This document shows positions 1 through 9,603 of a DNA stretch of 64,000 bases, one piece after another. The stretch is from Xaviernesmea oryzae. Lineage in GTDB: Bacteria > Pseudomonadota > Alphaproteobacteria > Rhizobiales > Rhizobiaceae. A model generated the notes under the pieces. It worked only from the letters and a program-made list of their open reading frames with translations, had not been told where the DNA came from and did no database searches. A program made the position numbers and the translations under genes. Numbering within the stretch: the first letter of the stretch is position 1; each line of letters begins with the position of its first letter. Where the stretch lies: assembly GCF_900177415.1 (NCBI RefSeq), contig NZ_FXAF01000006.1, forward strand, positions 458,001 through 522,000, given 5' to 3'.

Positions 1-2201
1 CCAAGCGGACCCGTATCCTGCAGGGTGCCCGCCGGAACCTGCCAGACGAGCTGGCGGGTCTTCAGGTCGATCCCCGAGATCGTTCCGTAGGGCGGCTGGT
101 GGCAGGGTACGCCGAGCGGCGACATGAAGCCGTTCTTCCAGGCGGCATAAGGCGTGCCCGTCTGGCTCGAAAGGCCGTCGTGGGCGGCAGCGCCGCCGCG
201 GCCTTCGACCTCGGCCTGTGGGATCAGCTGCACGAATTGCGGCATGCGGATGTCGTTGACGACCAGCATCGCATTCGCTTCGTCGATCGACGCGGAACCC
301 CAGTTCATCCCGCCGTAATAGCCCGGCATGATGAGCGAGACGTCGGTGCCCGGAGGCGTGAATTCGCCTTCGTAGCGCATCTTCTTGAACTCGATGCGGC
401 AATAGAGCTGATCCCACGGGGTTGCGCCCCACATCCGGGCTTCCGTGAACGGCTCGGTGCCGATCGACGGCATGCCCGTCGAATAGGGCTGGGTTGCGGA
501 GACATGGTCTTCCGAAACGCCACCCGTCTGCGGAACCGGCTTCTCCTCGACGGTTGCGATCGGCTCGCCGGTTTGGCGGTTCAGCATGAAGATCTGGCCG
601 CGTTTGGTGATCTGGATCAGCGCCGGCTGGGTGCCGCCGTTGCCGTCCGGAACGTCGTAGAGCGCCGGTTGCGAGGGAACGTCGTAGTCCCAGATGTCGT
701 GATGGACCGTCTGGAATTTCCAGCGTTCGCGGCCGGTGGCGATGTCGAGGGCGACGACCGAAGCGGAATATTGCTCGGCCGCTTCCGAACGATGCGCGCC
801 GAAGAAATCGGGCGTTGCGTTGCCGGTCGGCAGGTAGACGAGACCGAGCTCGTCGTCATAGGCGGGCGTCGACCAGACGTTCGGCGTGCCGCGGGTATAG
901 CTTTCGCCCTCGGGCGGATAGCGGGTGATGTTCGGGTTGCCGAGATCCCAGGCCCAGGCGAGCTCGCCGGTACGGGCGTTGAAGGCGCGCACGGCACCGG
1001 AGGGCTCGTTGACCTCGCGGTTGTCCCAGACCCAGCCGCCGACGAGGATGAGGTCGCGCATGACGGTCGGAGCGGATGTCTGGAAGTAGAAGCCGTCCTT
1101 GACCTCGCCCATGCCGTCACGAAGGTTGACCGTTCCGCCATTGCCGAATTCGGCGCAGGGCTCGCCCGTCTTGGCGTCGAGCTCGATCAGCCGGGCATCG
1201 ATGGTCGTCATGACGATGCGTGCGGCGCATTGGGCCGGTGTGGCAGGCGCGACCGGTGCGGGAGCCGCCTGCGCCTGCGGTGCTTCGGGAGTAGGGGCCG
1301 CAAGTGCCGGAGCCGTCGGATCGGCCGGTGCCGCAGGCGCTGCCGGGGCCGGTTCCGCCGGCTGCACGGCGGCGGTGACCGGCGGTTCGTAATAGCTCAC
1401 GCCGCGGCAACGCTGCCAGACGGGAGACTTCGCCTGCGGATCGAATTTCCAGCGGACCTCGCCGGTTTCGGCATTGAGTGCGTGAACGATGTTGTGCGCG
1501 GTGCAATGATAGACGGTGTCGCCCACCTGAAGCGGCGTATTCTGGTCTTCCGCGCCCTTTTCCGCGGGATCGCCGGTCCGGAAGGTCCAGGCGACTTCCA
1601 GGTTCTGGACGTTGTCGCGATTGATCACATCGAACGGCGCATAACGCGTCCCGTGCGGCGTACGTCCGTAATGGCGCCAATCGGAAGCGGAACCTTCCGC
1701 GGCGGCCTGGCCCTGCGGAGCCGGAACCTCGGCCACTTCGTTACGGATGACCTGATGCGGCTGGAAAGCCAGATAACCGGCGCCGACGAGGCCGAGCGCC
1801 AGGATCGCGGCGATGCCGAAAGGGAGGGCCTTCGAGGAAGGGCCGCTCGCCGGGAAGAGGGGAGCAAGCAATGCGACAACGATCGCCAGCACGGTCGGCG
1901 CGACGATGCGCGGGACGAGCGGCCAGAAATCGAGGCCGGCTTCCCAGAGAGCCCATGCAATGGTGGCTATGTAGAGGAGCGCGAAGAGCCAGACCGCAGC
2001 CTTCCTGCGCAGGAAGAAAAGAATTCCGACGATGAGGAGTGCGGCGCCCACAAGCGCATAATACCAGGAGCCGCCGAGCGTAATGAGCTGAATGCCTCCG
2101 GCGAGCAGGGGCAGGCCGCCGAGAAAGACGAGTATGCCGACGATTTTGAGGAGCCAGCCGCCGGAGCGGGCGGTCTGTGGAGAGGATGATTGTAAGGACA
2201 T
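1..2201 (-). CDS. gcd: Membrane-bound PQQ-dependent glucose dehydrogenase, 3' end cut by window
   Basis: Oxidises glucose to gluconolactone at the periplasmic face and passes electrons to ubiquinone. The translation starts with about 130 residues holding four to five hydrophobic segments, followed by a PQQ beta-propeller opening with DWRHYGRTPHGTRYAPF. Further family motifs are HHDIWDYDVPSQP, MWGATPWDQLYCRI and MRYEGEFTPPG. The C-terminal end lies beyond base 1. ATG at 2201 is preferred because GGGA lies six bases upstream; ATG at 2213 is in the same frame. A Pro/Ala-rich insert (about 1235-1385) follows the motif RCRGVSYYEPP; as I recall it, E. coli Gcd has only a short linker there. The gene is monocistronic as far as visible. 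Gcd rather than quinate dehydrogenase is likely but not certain. Confidence 0.87.
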   Translation of the reverse strand, partial: MSLQSSSPQTARSGGWLLKIVGILVFLGGLPLLAGGIQLITLGGSWYYALVGAALLIVGILFFLRRKAAVWLFALLYIATIAWALWEAGLDFWPLVPRIVAPTVLAIVVALLAPLFPASGPSSKALPFGIAAILALGLVGAGYLAFQPHQVIRNEVAEVPAPQGQAAAEGSASDWRHYGRTPHGTRYAPFDVINRDNVQNLEVAWTFRTGDPAEKGAEDQNTPLQVGDTVYHCTAHNIVHALNAETGEVRWKFDPQAKSPVWQRCRGVSYYEPPVTAAVQPAEPAPAAPAAPADPTAPALAAPTPEAPQAQAAPAPVAPATPAQCAARIVMTTIDARLIELDAKTGEPCAEFGNGGTVNLRDGMGEVKDGFYFQTSAPTVMRDLILVGGWVWDNREVNEPSGAVRAFNARTGELAWAWDLGNPNITRYPPEGESYTRGTPNVWSTPAYDDELGLVYLPTGNATPDFFGAHRSEAAEQYSASVVALDIATGRERWKFQTVHHDIWDYDVPSQPALYDVPDGNGGTQPALIQITKRGQIFMLNRQTGEPIATVEEKPVPQTGGVSEDHVSATQPYSTGMPSIGTEPFTEARMWGATPWDQLYCRIEFKKMRYEGEFTPPGTDVSLIMPGYYGGMNWGSASIDEANAMLVVNDIRMPQFVQLIPQAEVEGRGGAAAHDGLSSQTGTPYAAWKNGFMSPLGVPCHQPPYGTISGIDLKTRQLVWQVPAGTLQDTGPL

Positions 2202-2452
2202 AGCGATTCCCATTTGCAGGCGTTCGCCGGAGAAGTGGCGAAGAGGACCGGAAAGGACTCAAAAAGAATCGGCCGGGCGGCCGATATTCGGCCTTGGCGG
2301 AAGCGGGCTGACAGATGCCGGAAAGCTGAGTAACTGGCAGGTGATAGCCGTTTTCGGAAAGGCCGATAACCCGCACATAACGCCGTTCTAAATTATGGCA
2401 AGAATGAGATGGCCATTTTTTTGCCTTAATGCCCACTTTTGCGGCGCGAAAT

Positions 2453-2486
2453 AAAAAAGAGGGGCAGTTTCCTGCCCCTCTTTTTT
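2453..2486 (-). terminator. Intrinsic terminator downstream of tctA (bidirectional)
   Basis: A perfect 15-bp stem (six A, GAGGGGCAG and the complement) closes a TTTC loop and is flanked by T-runs on both strands. It lies 17 bases past the tctA stop codon, so it should end the tctCBA transcript. Confidence 0.85.
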
Positions 2487-2503
2487 GTCATCTGTGGATC
2501 GGA

Positions 2504-4021
2504 TCAGTCCTCGCTGGCTGCCATCTGCGAGAGCACTTCGCCGCGTCCGCGAGCACGGAGAATCAGCGGCACGACGAGTGCCAGCGCCGCAAGCACGAGC
2601 AGCACGGCGGCGATCGGCGAGGTGAAGAGCACTGTCACGTCGCCCTGGCTGATCGCCAGCGCACGGCGGAGCTGCTGTTCGGCGAGCGGCCCGAGGATCA
2701 GGCCGACGACGACCGGCGCGATCGGATAGCCGAAGACGCGCATCACGTAGCCGAGCAGGCCGAAGGTGAGCAGCATGCCGAGCTCGAAGACGGATGGGTT
2801 GGCGCCGATCGTGCCGAGCGTCGCGAAGAGCAGGATGCCCGCATAGAGCCACGGCTTCGGAATGGTCAGCAGCTTCACCCACAGGCCGACGAGCGGCAGG
2901 TTCAAGACGAGCAGCATCAGATTGGCGATGAGCAGCGACGCGATCAGGCCCCAGACGAGCTGCGGGTTGGTCGCGAAAAGCAACGGGCCTGGCTGCAGGC
3001 CGTATTGCTGGAAGCCGGCGAGCATGATCGCCGCGGTCGCCGTGGTCGGCAGGCCGAGGGTGAGAAGCGGCACCAGCGTGCCTGCCGCCGAAGCGTTGTT
3101 GGCAGCTTCCGGGCCGGCCACGCCTTCGATCGCCCCGTTGCCGAATTCCTCCGGATGCTTCGTGAGGCGCTTCTCGGTCGCGTAGGAAAGGAACGTGCCG
3201 ATTTCGGCACCACCCGCCGGCATGGCACCGATCGGAAAGCCGATCGCGGTGCCCCGCAGCCACGCTTTCCACGAGCGCGCCCAGTCCTGGGCATTCATCC
3301 AGACCGATCCCTTGACGGCTTCCACCTTGTCAGGCCCCTTGTCGCCCTGGGCGGCGATGAACAGCGTCTCGCCGATCGCGAACATGGCGACCGCCATGGT
3401 CGTCACCTCGATGCCGTCCAACAGGTCCGGAATGCCGAAGGAGAGGCGGTTCTGGCCCGTGAGCTGGTCGATGCCGACGATCGAGAAGGAGAGGCCGATG
3501 AAGAGGGAGGTCAGGCCGCGTAGCGTGGAATCGCCGAAGGCCGATGAAACGGTGACGAAGGCGAGCACCATCAGCGCGAAATACTCGCGCGGTCCGAAGA
3601 CCAGTGCCAGCCTGACGATATAGGGCGCGATGAAGGCGAGCAGCAGCGTGGCGATGAGACCGGCGACGAAGGAGCCGATCGCCGCCGTTGCCAGCGCCGG
3701 CCCGCCGCGCCCATTGCGGGCCATCTTGTTGCCCTCCAGTGCCGTCACGATCGAGGCACTCTCGCCCGGCGTGTTGAGCAGGATCGAGGTGGTCGATCCT
3801 CCATACATGCCGCCGTAATAGATGCCGGCGAACATGATCAGCGAGCCGGTCGGGTCGAGCCTGTAGGTGACCGGCAGAAGCAGCGCCACGGTGAGCGCCG
3901 GGCCGATGCCGGGCAGCACGCCGACGGCGGTGCCGAGCGTTACGCCGATCAGCGCATAGAGGAGGTTCATCGGCTGTGCGGCCGACATGAGCCCCTGCAG
4001 AAGAAATTCGAATGTGCTCAT
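2504..4021 (-). CDS. tctA: Tripartite tricarboxylate transporter, large permease TctA
   Basis: 505-residue integral membrane protein, the usual TctA length, with about 11-12 hydrophobic segments. It carries the conserved TctA signatures [17 protein letters not shown] near residue 35 and [17 protein letters not shown] near residue 75. It forms the ion-coupled channel of a TTT system that takes up citrate-like carboxylates delivered by the periplasmic protein TctC. It is the last gene of tctCBA, 21 bases after tctB, and is followed by a strong terminator. The family is certain; the substrate is not visible in the sequence. Confidence 0.93.
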   Translation of the reverse strand: MSTFEFLLQGLMSAAQPMNLLYALIGVTLGTAVGVLPGIGPALTVALLLPVTYRLDPTGSLIMFAGIYYGGMYGGSTTSILLNTPGESASIVTALEGNKMARNGRGGPALATAAIGSFVAGLIATLLLAFIAPYIVRLALVFGPREYFALMVLAFVTVSSAFGDSTLRGLTSLFIGLSFSIVGIDQLTGQNRLSFGIPDLLDGIEVTTMAVAMFAIGETLFIAAQGDKGPDKVEAVKGSVWMNAQDWARSWKAWLRGTAIGFPIGAMPAGGAEIGTFLSYATEKRLTKHPEEFGNGAIEGVAGPEAANNASAAGTLVPLLTLGLPTTATAAIMLAGFQQYGLQPGPLLFATNPQLVWGLIASLLIANLMLLVLNLPLVGLWVKLLTIPKPWLYAGILLFATLGTIGANPSVFELGMLLTFGLLGYVMRVFGYPIAPVVVGLILGPLAEQQLRRALAISQGDVTVLFTSPIAAVLLVLAALALVVPLILRARGRGEVLSQMAASED

Positions 4022-4042
4022 AATCTTACTCTCGTGGCCCGA

Positions 4043-4537
4043 TCACCAAAACAGACGTTCCAGCGGACCCGCCGGAAGCGAGAGCTGCAACATGCCTGCG
4101 AAGATCAGCCAGATGACGAGACAGAGGACGATGCCGACCGGAATGGTGATCCACAGCTTGCGCTTGCCGAAGCCGGCGGCCGTCAGCCCGAAGAGAACGC
4201 CGGTGGCGATCGAAAAGCCGGCGAGACGCAGAAGCAGCATCTGTGCCGCCAGGCCGGCGACGATCCAGACGACCGGGCCGAGCTCCTGCTTCTCGCGCTC
4301 CGGAAAGTCGCGGCGGAAGGCGGCGACCACTGTCCAGATCGCAAGGCCGATCAGCGCGAAGCCGATCCAATCCGGAATGGTCGCAGGACCCACCTGCGAA
4401 TATCCGGCCATGCCTTTGAGCCGCGACACGTCGACGAAGATCACGGCGGCGATGGCGACGAGGACGGCGGCAATGGCAAGCGCCGCCCTGTCCGGGCGGC
4501 GCTGTTCGGCGGTCGTTTTGTTGTTGTCGAGGCTCAT
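4043..4537 (-). CDS. tctB: Tripartite tricarboxylate transporter, small subunit TctB
   Basis: 164-residue protein with four hydrophobic segments (around residues 18-38, 55-72, 88-110 and 125-150), matching the DUF1468/TctB architecture. It overlaps the tctC stop by four bases (ATGA), implying translational coupling. TctB sequences are poorly conserved, so the call rests on topology, size and position between tctC and tctA. Confidence 0.88.
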   Translation of the reverse strand: MSLDNNKTTAEQRRPDRAALAIAAVLVAIAAVIFVDVSRLKGMAGYSQVGPATIPDWIGFALIGLAIWTVVAAFRRDFPEREKQELGPVVWIVAGLAAQMLLLRLAGFSIATGVLFGLTAAGFGKRKLWITIPVGIVLCLVIWLIFAGMLQLSLPAGPLERLFW

Positions 4538-5478
4538 TTGACCAGTCCGATGTCCTTCAGGACGGCTTCGGTGGCGGAAACATCCTTGGCGAGCTGTTCT
4601 TCAAAGGCGGGACCGGCGAGATAGGTGTCGGCCCATCCCTTGGTCTTCAGCGTCTCCTGCCAGGTCTTGGACGTGGCGAGCTTTTCGACATCCGCCAGAA
4701 CCGTGGCTTTCTGTTCGTCGGTCAGGCCCGGAGCCGCAGCGACCATGCGCCAGTTCTGGAGCACCACGTCGAAGCCGGATTCCTTCAGCGTCGGTGCATC
4801 GATGCCTTCCACCTTGGCGTCGGAAGAGATGGCGAGCAGGCGCAGCGTACCGGCCTTCACCTGGGATTCGAATTCGCCGTAGGACGAGACGCCGGCGGTC
4901 ACCTGGGCGCCGAGGATGGCGGCCAGCGCTTCGCCGCCGCCCGAAAACGCGATATAGTTGATCTTGGTCGGATCGACGCCGGCAGCCTTGGCGAGCAGGC
5001 CGACGAGAATGTGGTCGGTGCCGCCGGCCGAACCGCCGCCCCAGGAAACGGCACCCGGATTTTCCTTCAGCTTGGCGACCAGGTCTCCGATCGTCTTGAT
5101 GTCGGACGAGGCGGGGACGACGATTGCTTCGTATTCGCCGGTAAGCCGGGCGATCGGGGTGACGTCCTTCAGCGTGACCGGCGAGTTGTTGGTGAGGATC
5201 GCGCCGACCATGACGTAGCCGCCGACCATCAGGGCGTTCGGATTGCCCTTCTGCTGACTGGCGAACTGGGCGATGCCGATCGTGCCGCCGGCGCCCGGGA
5301 CATTGATGACCTGCACGTTGTTGGAGATCTTCTCCTGCTGGAGCGCGGTCTGCAGCGAGCGGGCCGTCTGGTCCCAGCCGCCGCCCGGCGCTGCCGGAGC
5401 CATGATCGTGTAGTCGGCCGCAGCAGCCGGCAAGGCGAGCGCACCCGTAAGCAGGGAAGCGAGGAAGAAATGTTTCAA
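4534..5478 (-). CDS. tctC: Tripartite tricarboxylate transporter, periplasmic binding protein TctC
   Basis: Periplasmic receptor of the TTT transporter (Bug/TctC family). Start chosen at TTG 5478: a GGAGG lies eight bases upstream and the protein then begins directly with a signal peptide ([21 protein letters not shown]). An upstream ATG at 5553 would add 25 unrelated residues. The mature protein has the TctC N-terminal pattern [14 protein letters not shown] and GAGGTIG, and a length of 314 residues, normal for the family. It is first in the tctCBA operon. A direct repeat about 160 bases upstream (5639-5656) may be a TctD-type site. The substrate is unknown. Confidence 0.9.
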   Translation of the reverse strand: MKHFFLASLLTGALALPAAAADYTIMAPAAPGGGWDQTARSLQTALQQEKISNNVQVINVPGAGGTIGIAQFASQQKGNPNALMVGGYVMVGAILTNNSPVTLKDVTPIARLTGEYEAIVVPASSDIKTIGDLVAKLKENPGAVSWGGGSAGGTDHILVGLLAKAAGVDPTKINYIAFSGGGEALAAILGAQVTAGVSSYGEFESQVKAGTLRLLAISSDAKVEGIDAPTLKESGFDVVLQNWRMVAAAPGLTDEQKATVLADVEKLATSKTWQETLKTKGWADTYLAGPAFEEQLAKDVSATEAVLKDIGLVK

Positions 5479-5638
5479 GGGTCGATCCTCCGTTGGCGTC
5501 TTCGGCGACGCGAATGTTTCTTTTGGCAAAACGATAGATGGAACGGTCGGCAAGAACAGCCGGCCCGAAGCCCTCCCGTCGTTGATCGGGTCCCCGCCTC
5601 CGAACGGGGGCCGATTAGACCTAAGCCAGCATATGAAG

Positions 5639-5656
5639 CTGACATCTACCTGACAT
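5639..5656 (-). promoter_or_regulatory. Candidate TctD-type direct repeat upstream of tctC
   Basis: On the minus strand the heptamer ATGTCAG occurs twice with a four-base gap (11-bp period), in the 235-bp gap between the upstream binding-protein gene and tctC. OmpR-family regulators bind tandem direct repeats of about this spacing, and a TctD-type regulator is encoded nearby. The assignment is inference. Confidence 0.4.
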
Positions 5657-5713
5657 TTTTCGCGAGGCCGGTTTTTGACAAGGGGTAAGAGGCTGCGTCT
5701 CTCGAAATTTATC

Positions 5714-6784
5714 CTATTGCAGCCTCAAAACCTCGTTCCAGCGGGAAATCAGCCGCGCCCGCTTCACCTGGTCGAGATAGACCATCAGGCCGAGGCTCAC
5801 CGGGACCGGCTTCAACTGCCCGCCGAGCATCTCTCTCAGCGTCGTCGCCGTATTGTTGCCCGCGACCTCGGGGCTGACGGCGGGAATCTGCAGTTCGCGC
5901 GCCATGATCGTCTGGCCTTCCTTCGACATGAAGAACTGCAGATAGCGCTTGCCGAGATCCGGCGCGGCAGCCGCCTGCGGCACGAGGCCGATGCGCGACA
6001 TGACCACGGTATAGTCCTTCGGAAGAACGATGCCGACATCCGGATGGCGCGAGGCCCAGTCGGCGGCATAGGAGCCGAGGATGTTGTAGCCGAGCAGGAA
6101 GCGGCCGTCGGCGACGCGCTCCAGGATCGCCTGGCTGGTGGAGTAGAGCTTCACGCCCGCCGCACCCATGGCCTGGATCACCGACCAGATGTCGCTGAAC
6201 TGCTCCTGGTCCCTCGACATGAAGAGGAAGCCGACGCCGGAACGCTCGATGTCGTAGGTGCCGATCCGCCCGTAGATCGCATCGCCCTGCTTCTGCAGGA
6301 ATTCGACGAATTCCGCCCGGGTCGAAGGCGGGGCCGCGTCCTTGAAGCTCGGCTTGTGATAGACGAAGACGGCCGGTTCGAAGGTGAGGGCATAGGCCGT
6401 GTTGCGCCAGTTCGCCCAGGCGGGCCATTGGCTGCTCATCGGCAGGTCGCTACGCTGCGCATATCCGTCGTTGGCGAGCTTCACCTGCAGGTCCATGGCG
6501 GAGGAAAAGGCGAAATCGGCCGTTTTCTGGCCGGCATCCGTTTCCCGCACGATCCGGTCGTAGATCTCGCCCGTCAGCATGTCCTCGTAACGCACCGCCA
6601 CATCCGGATTGGCAGCTTGAAAACCGGCGATCATCGGTTTCGCGAGCGGCTCGTCGAGAGACGAATAGACCGTCAGCAGCCCCGCATCCTCCCGGCCGGA
6701 AAGTGCCGGAAACAGCGTCGTACCCGCGGTCGCCATGCCGGGCGAAAGGACAAGACAGAAGAAGAGGAGCGGGAGCCTTTTCAT
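5714..6784 (-). CDS. ABC-type periplasmic solute-binding protein (iron/phosphonate-like fold)
   Basis: 356 residues from ATG 6784, which opens a clear signal peptide (MKRLPLLFFCLVLSPGMATAG); an in-frame ATG at 6820 would add 12 charged residues in front. The mature protein starts with LTVYSSLDEPLAKPMIAGF, typical of the AfuA/FbpA/PotD-like binding proteins. No ABC permease or ATPase is adjacent. It lies upstream of tctC on the same strand and close to the TctD/TctE genes. It may act as a ligand receptor for the sensor kinase rather than as a transporter part, as in PgtC-like arrangements; that role is inferred. Confidence 0.75.
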   Translation of the reverse strand: MKRLPLLFFCLVLSPGMATAGTTLFPALSGREDAGLLTVYSSLDEPLAKPMIAGFQAANPDVAVRYEDMLTGEIYDRIVRETDAGQKTADFAFSSAMDLQVKLANDGYAQRSDLPMSSQWPAWANWRNTAYALTFEPAVFVYHKPSFKDAAPPSTRAEFVEFLQKQGDAIYGRIGTYDIERSGVGFLFMSRDQEQFSDIWSVIQAMGAAGVKLYSTSQAILERVADGRFLLGYNILGSYAADWASRHPDVGIVLPKDYTVVMSRIGLVPQAAAAPDLGKRYLQFFMSKEGQTIMARELQIPAVSPEVAGNNTATTLREMLGGQLKPVPVSLGLMVYLDQVKRARLISRWNEVLRLQ

Positions 6785-6965
6785 GGGCGCACAATAGCCC
6801 CACGCCAAGCGCCGCGACAAGTCGATTGGAAGGACGTGTTACATCTCCGTCACGATCGCCCGGATGCAACGTCCGACCGCTTGCTTTCCGATCCGCTGCC
6901 ATTACCTGTGGGCGGTCTTCTACGCCGGAAAGCCGGCAACCGCTCCGCAACAAAGGTCAGAACCC

Positions 6966-7475
6966 ATGTCGCTCTCGCTCTACGACATCACCGTACCGGT
7001 CTTCATCCGGGCCTTCGGCAATCTCACGGAAATCCTGAAGAAAGGCGAGGCTTTCGCCGACGAGAAGGGCATCGCACCCAGGGAACTCCTGGAGACGCGG
7101 CTGATTGACGACATGTATCCGCTGACCGCGCAGATACAGCGTGCCAGCGACACGGCGAAATTCGTCCCCGTCCGCGTCGGCCGGATAGAGAACTTGCCGA
7201 TGGCCGATGACGAGGTCACCTTCGCCGATTTGCATGCCCGCATCGACAAGACCGTCGCGTTCCTGAAAAGCGTCGATCCGGCCAGCATGGCGGACCGCGA
7301 AGACGCCGAAGTCGTCGTGAAGACCCGCACCAGCTCGACCACCTTCACGGGCAAGAGCTATGTACTCGGCTTCGCGCTGCCGAACTTCTATTTCCACGTC
7401 ACCACGGCCTATGCGATCCTGCGCCACAAGGGCGTTCCGGTCGGCAAGATGGATTATATCGGCCGCTCGCAATAA
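6966..7475 (+). CDS. DUF1993 family protein
   Basis: 169 residues. ATG 6966 is preferred over an upstream in-frame start at 6864 because the family begins at MSLSLYDITVPVFIRAFGNL. The characteristic DUF1993 segments RLIDDMYPLTAQIQRASDTA (near residue 42) and NFYFHVTTAYAILRHKGVPVG near the C terminus are present. The fold is DinB-like helical; the biochemical role is unknown. It is divergent from the binding-protein gene and lies 69 bases before tctD, so it may share regulation with that locus by position only. Confidence 0.85.
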   Translation: MSLSLYDITVPVFIRAFGNLTEILKKGEAFADEKGIAPRELLETRLIDDMYPLTAQIQRASDTAKFVPVRVGRIENLPMADDEVTFADLHARIDKTVAFLKSVDPASMADREDAEVVVKTRTSSTTFTGKSYVLGFALPNFYFHVTTAYAILRHKGVPVGKMDYIGRSQ

Positions 7476-7544
7476 CCATGACCTCAACGTATTCGTGACT
7501 TCCCCGGCCGCCGCCTATAGACTGGCGAAAAAGGGAAACATCGG

Positions 7545-8222
7545 GTGCGTATTCTTCTGGTCGAGGACAATCAGGCGCTGGCCGAGGGGCTGGCGGCCAT
7601 CCTGCGCGGCAGCGGTTATGCGGTCGATGCGGTGGCCGACGGCGCTTCGGCCGAGGCGGTTGCCGCCGCCGAAGCCTACGATCTCGTCATACTCGACCTG
7701 AACCTGCCGGAAATGGACGGGCTCGACGTGCTGCGCGCCATGCGTGCGCGGCAGAACAAGGCGGCGGTGATGATCCTGACGGCCCGGGGCACGCCGGAGG
7801 AGCGGGTGAAGGGTCTCGATCTCGGAGCCGACGACTACATGATCAAGCCCTTCGACATTTCCGAGTTCGAGGCGCGCATCCGGGTGCTGCTGCGCCGGCA
7901 CGCAGGGCTGAGAAGTTCGATCGTCAGCTATGGCGGCGTCACCTTCGACCTCAATTCCCGCACCTTTTCCAGCCACGGGACGCCGCTCGACATTCCGGCT
8001 CGCGAAGTCGCTCTTCTGGAGCTGCTCTTCCTGCGCGCCGGCAAGGTCGTCTCCAAGGATGCGATCATGCGCTCGATGACCGGCTTCGACGACGATCTCT
8101 CCGCCAATGCGATCGAGCAATATGTGAGCCGCCTGCGCCGGCGTCTGGCGTCGCATGGGCTGACGGTGAAGACGGCCCGGGGCATCGGCTATTATCTCGA
8201 GACCGTGGCCTCCGTCTCATGA
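7545..8222 (+). CDS. tctD: OmpR-family response regulator, TctD type
   Basis: 225 residues from GTG 7545. The receiver domain shows the acidic pocket E7/D8, phospho-acceptor D51 (VILDLNLPEMDG), T79 and K101 (KPFD). A winged-helix DNA-binding domain follows, ending in EQYVSRLRRRLASHGLTVKTARGIGYYL. The gene overlaps the sensor kinase by ATGA. In known systems TctD/TctE activates tctCBA in response to tricarboxylates; the nearby divergent tctCBA makes the same role likely here. CTATAG near 7515-7520 may be part of its promoter. Confidence 0.9.
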   Translation: MRILLVEDNQALAEGLAAILRGSGYAVDAVADGASAEAVAAAEAYDLVILDLNLPEMDGLDVLRAMRARQNKAAVMILTARGTPEERVKGLDLGADDYMIKPFDISEFEARIRVLLRRHAGLRSSIVSYGGVTFDLNSRTFSSHGTPLDIPAREVALLELLFLRAGKVVSKDAIMRSMTGFDDDLSANAIEQYVSRLRRRLASHGLTVKTARGIGYYLETVASVS

Positions 8223-9601
8223 CGCCCGCAGCCGCCTATTCGCTGCGCCGCCGGCTGCTCGCCTGGCTGCTCGCCTCGACCGCTGTGATCGGCTCGGCTG
8301 CCATGATCGACACCTGGGACGAGGCGGTGGACACGGCGAACGAAGTCTCGGACCGTGTGCTCGCCGGCTCGGCGCTGGCGATCGCAGAGCGGGTGATCGT
8401 GTCCGAGAACGGCTCGCTGGAGGTCGATATCCCCTACGTGGCTCTGGAGATGCTGACCTCGGCCGCTCAGGACCGCGTCTTCTACCGGGTCGACGGCCCG
8501 CCCGGCACCTTCATCACCGGATACCAGAACCTTCCGTCGATCCCGCGCCGCGAGGGGCAGGCGGCCGCCTTCGAAAACGCCACGTTCCGCGGCGAACCGA
8601 TCCGCGTCGCTGCGCTTGCGCGTTCCGCCTCGACGGGCATCAATTCCGTGCCCTTCATCGTCACGGTCGCGGAAACGACGATCGCCCGCCAGCAGTTGAC
8701 GCGCACGATCCTGATCCGCTCGGCACTGCGCCTGCTCTTCATGATCGCCGGTGCGGCGGTGATCGTCTGGGTGGCGGTGACGCTGTCGCTCCGGCCGCTT
8801 TACCGCTTCAGCGAGGCGATCGCCGAGCGCAGCCCCGACGATCTCCACCCGATCGGCGAACGCGTGCCGAACGAGGTGCAGGGCCTCGTCGATACGGTCA
8901 ATTCCTTCATGGTTCGGCTCGAAGGAGCCCTTGAGGCGCTCCGGCATTTCACCGGCAATGCCAGCCATCAGCTTCGCACGCCACTCGCCATCATCCGCAC
9001 CCAGCTTGCGCTGGCAGGCCGTTCAAGCGAGCTCGACGAGGCGAAGGAGGCGGCGCGCAAGGCGGACGAGGCGGTGGCGGACGCCGAACGCATCCTGGCC
9101 CAGCTCCTGCTGATGGCGAAGATCGACGCCGCCACCCGTTCGGCCTCGATGCAGCGGATCGACCTGACGGCGCTGGCGCAAGGCGCGACCGCCGATCATG
9201 TGCCGCTCGCCGCGGAGGCCGGCATCGATCTCGGCTTCGAGGGCGAGGATGAGGTTGCGGTTTCCGCGGAGCCGCTATTGATCGGCGAACTCCTGAAGAA
9301 CCTGATCGGCAACGCACTGCTCTATGCCGGCAACGGTGCGGAAGTGACGGTGCGCGTTACAAAGGACGGCGGGATTGCGGTGTTGGAAGTCGAGGATGAC
9401 GGGCCGGGCATACCGCCGGAAAGGCGGGCCTCTGTGCTGAAGCGCTTCGAGCGCGGCGACCGCACCGACAAATCCGGTACGGGTCTGGGTCTGCCGATCG
9501 TCGAGGAGATCGTTCGCTTGCATGGAGCGACCTTGACGCTTGTGGATGGCCGAGAGGGCGGGGGATTGAAGGTCGAAATACGGCTTCCGATAGCCGGCTA
9601 A
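8219..9601 (+). CDS. tctE: Membrane sensor histidine kinase, TctE type
   Basis: 460 residues. There are two membrane segments (about 12-30 and 170-190) flanking a periplasmic sensing region of about 140 residues, then HAMP, HisKA with H250 in NASHQLRTPLAII, and HATPase motifs NLIGNALLYAG, DDGPGIPPE and SGTGLGLPIVEE. This is the layout of the two-component sensor N-terminal (2CSK_N/TctE) group. It is co-translated with tctD and partners with it. It ends two bases from the convergent nagA stop, with no visible terminator between. Confidence 0.9.
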   Translation: MTPAAAYSLRRRLLAWLLASTAVIGSAAMIDTWDEAVDTANEVSDRVLAGSALAIAERVIVSENGSLEVDIPYVALEMLTSAAQDRVFYRVDGPPGTFITGYQNLPSIPRREGQAAAFENATFRGEPIRVAALARSASTGINSVPFIVTVAETTIARQQLTRTILIRSALRLLFMIAGAAVIVWVAVTLSLRPLYRFSEAIAERSPDDLHPIGERVPNEVQGLVDTVNSFMVRLEGALEALRHFTGNASHQLRTPLAIIRTQLALAGRSSELDEAKEAARKADEAVADAERILAQLLLMAKIDAATRSASMQRIDLTALAQGATADHVPLAAEAGIDLGFEGEDEVAVSAEPLLIGELLKNLIGNALLYAGNGAEVTVRVTKDGGIAVLEVEDDGPGIPPERRASVLKRFERGDRTDKSGTGLGLPIVEEIVRLHGATLTLVDGREGGGLKVEIRLPIAG

Positions 9602-9603
9602 TT

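Noticed and set aside
99..2189. Plus-strand 696-residue open frame
   Set aside because: It is antisense to the PQQ glucose dehydrogenase, whose motifs are unmistakable; the plus frame has biased Arg/Gly composition and no family signature.
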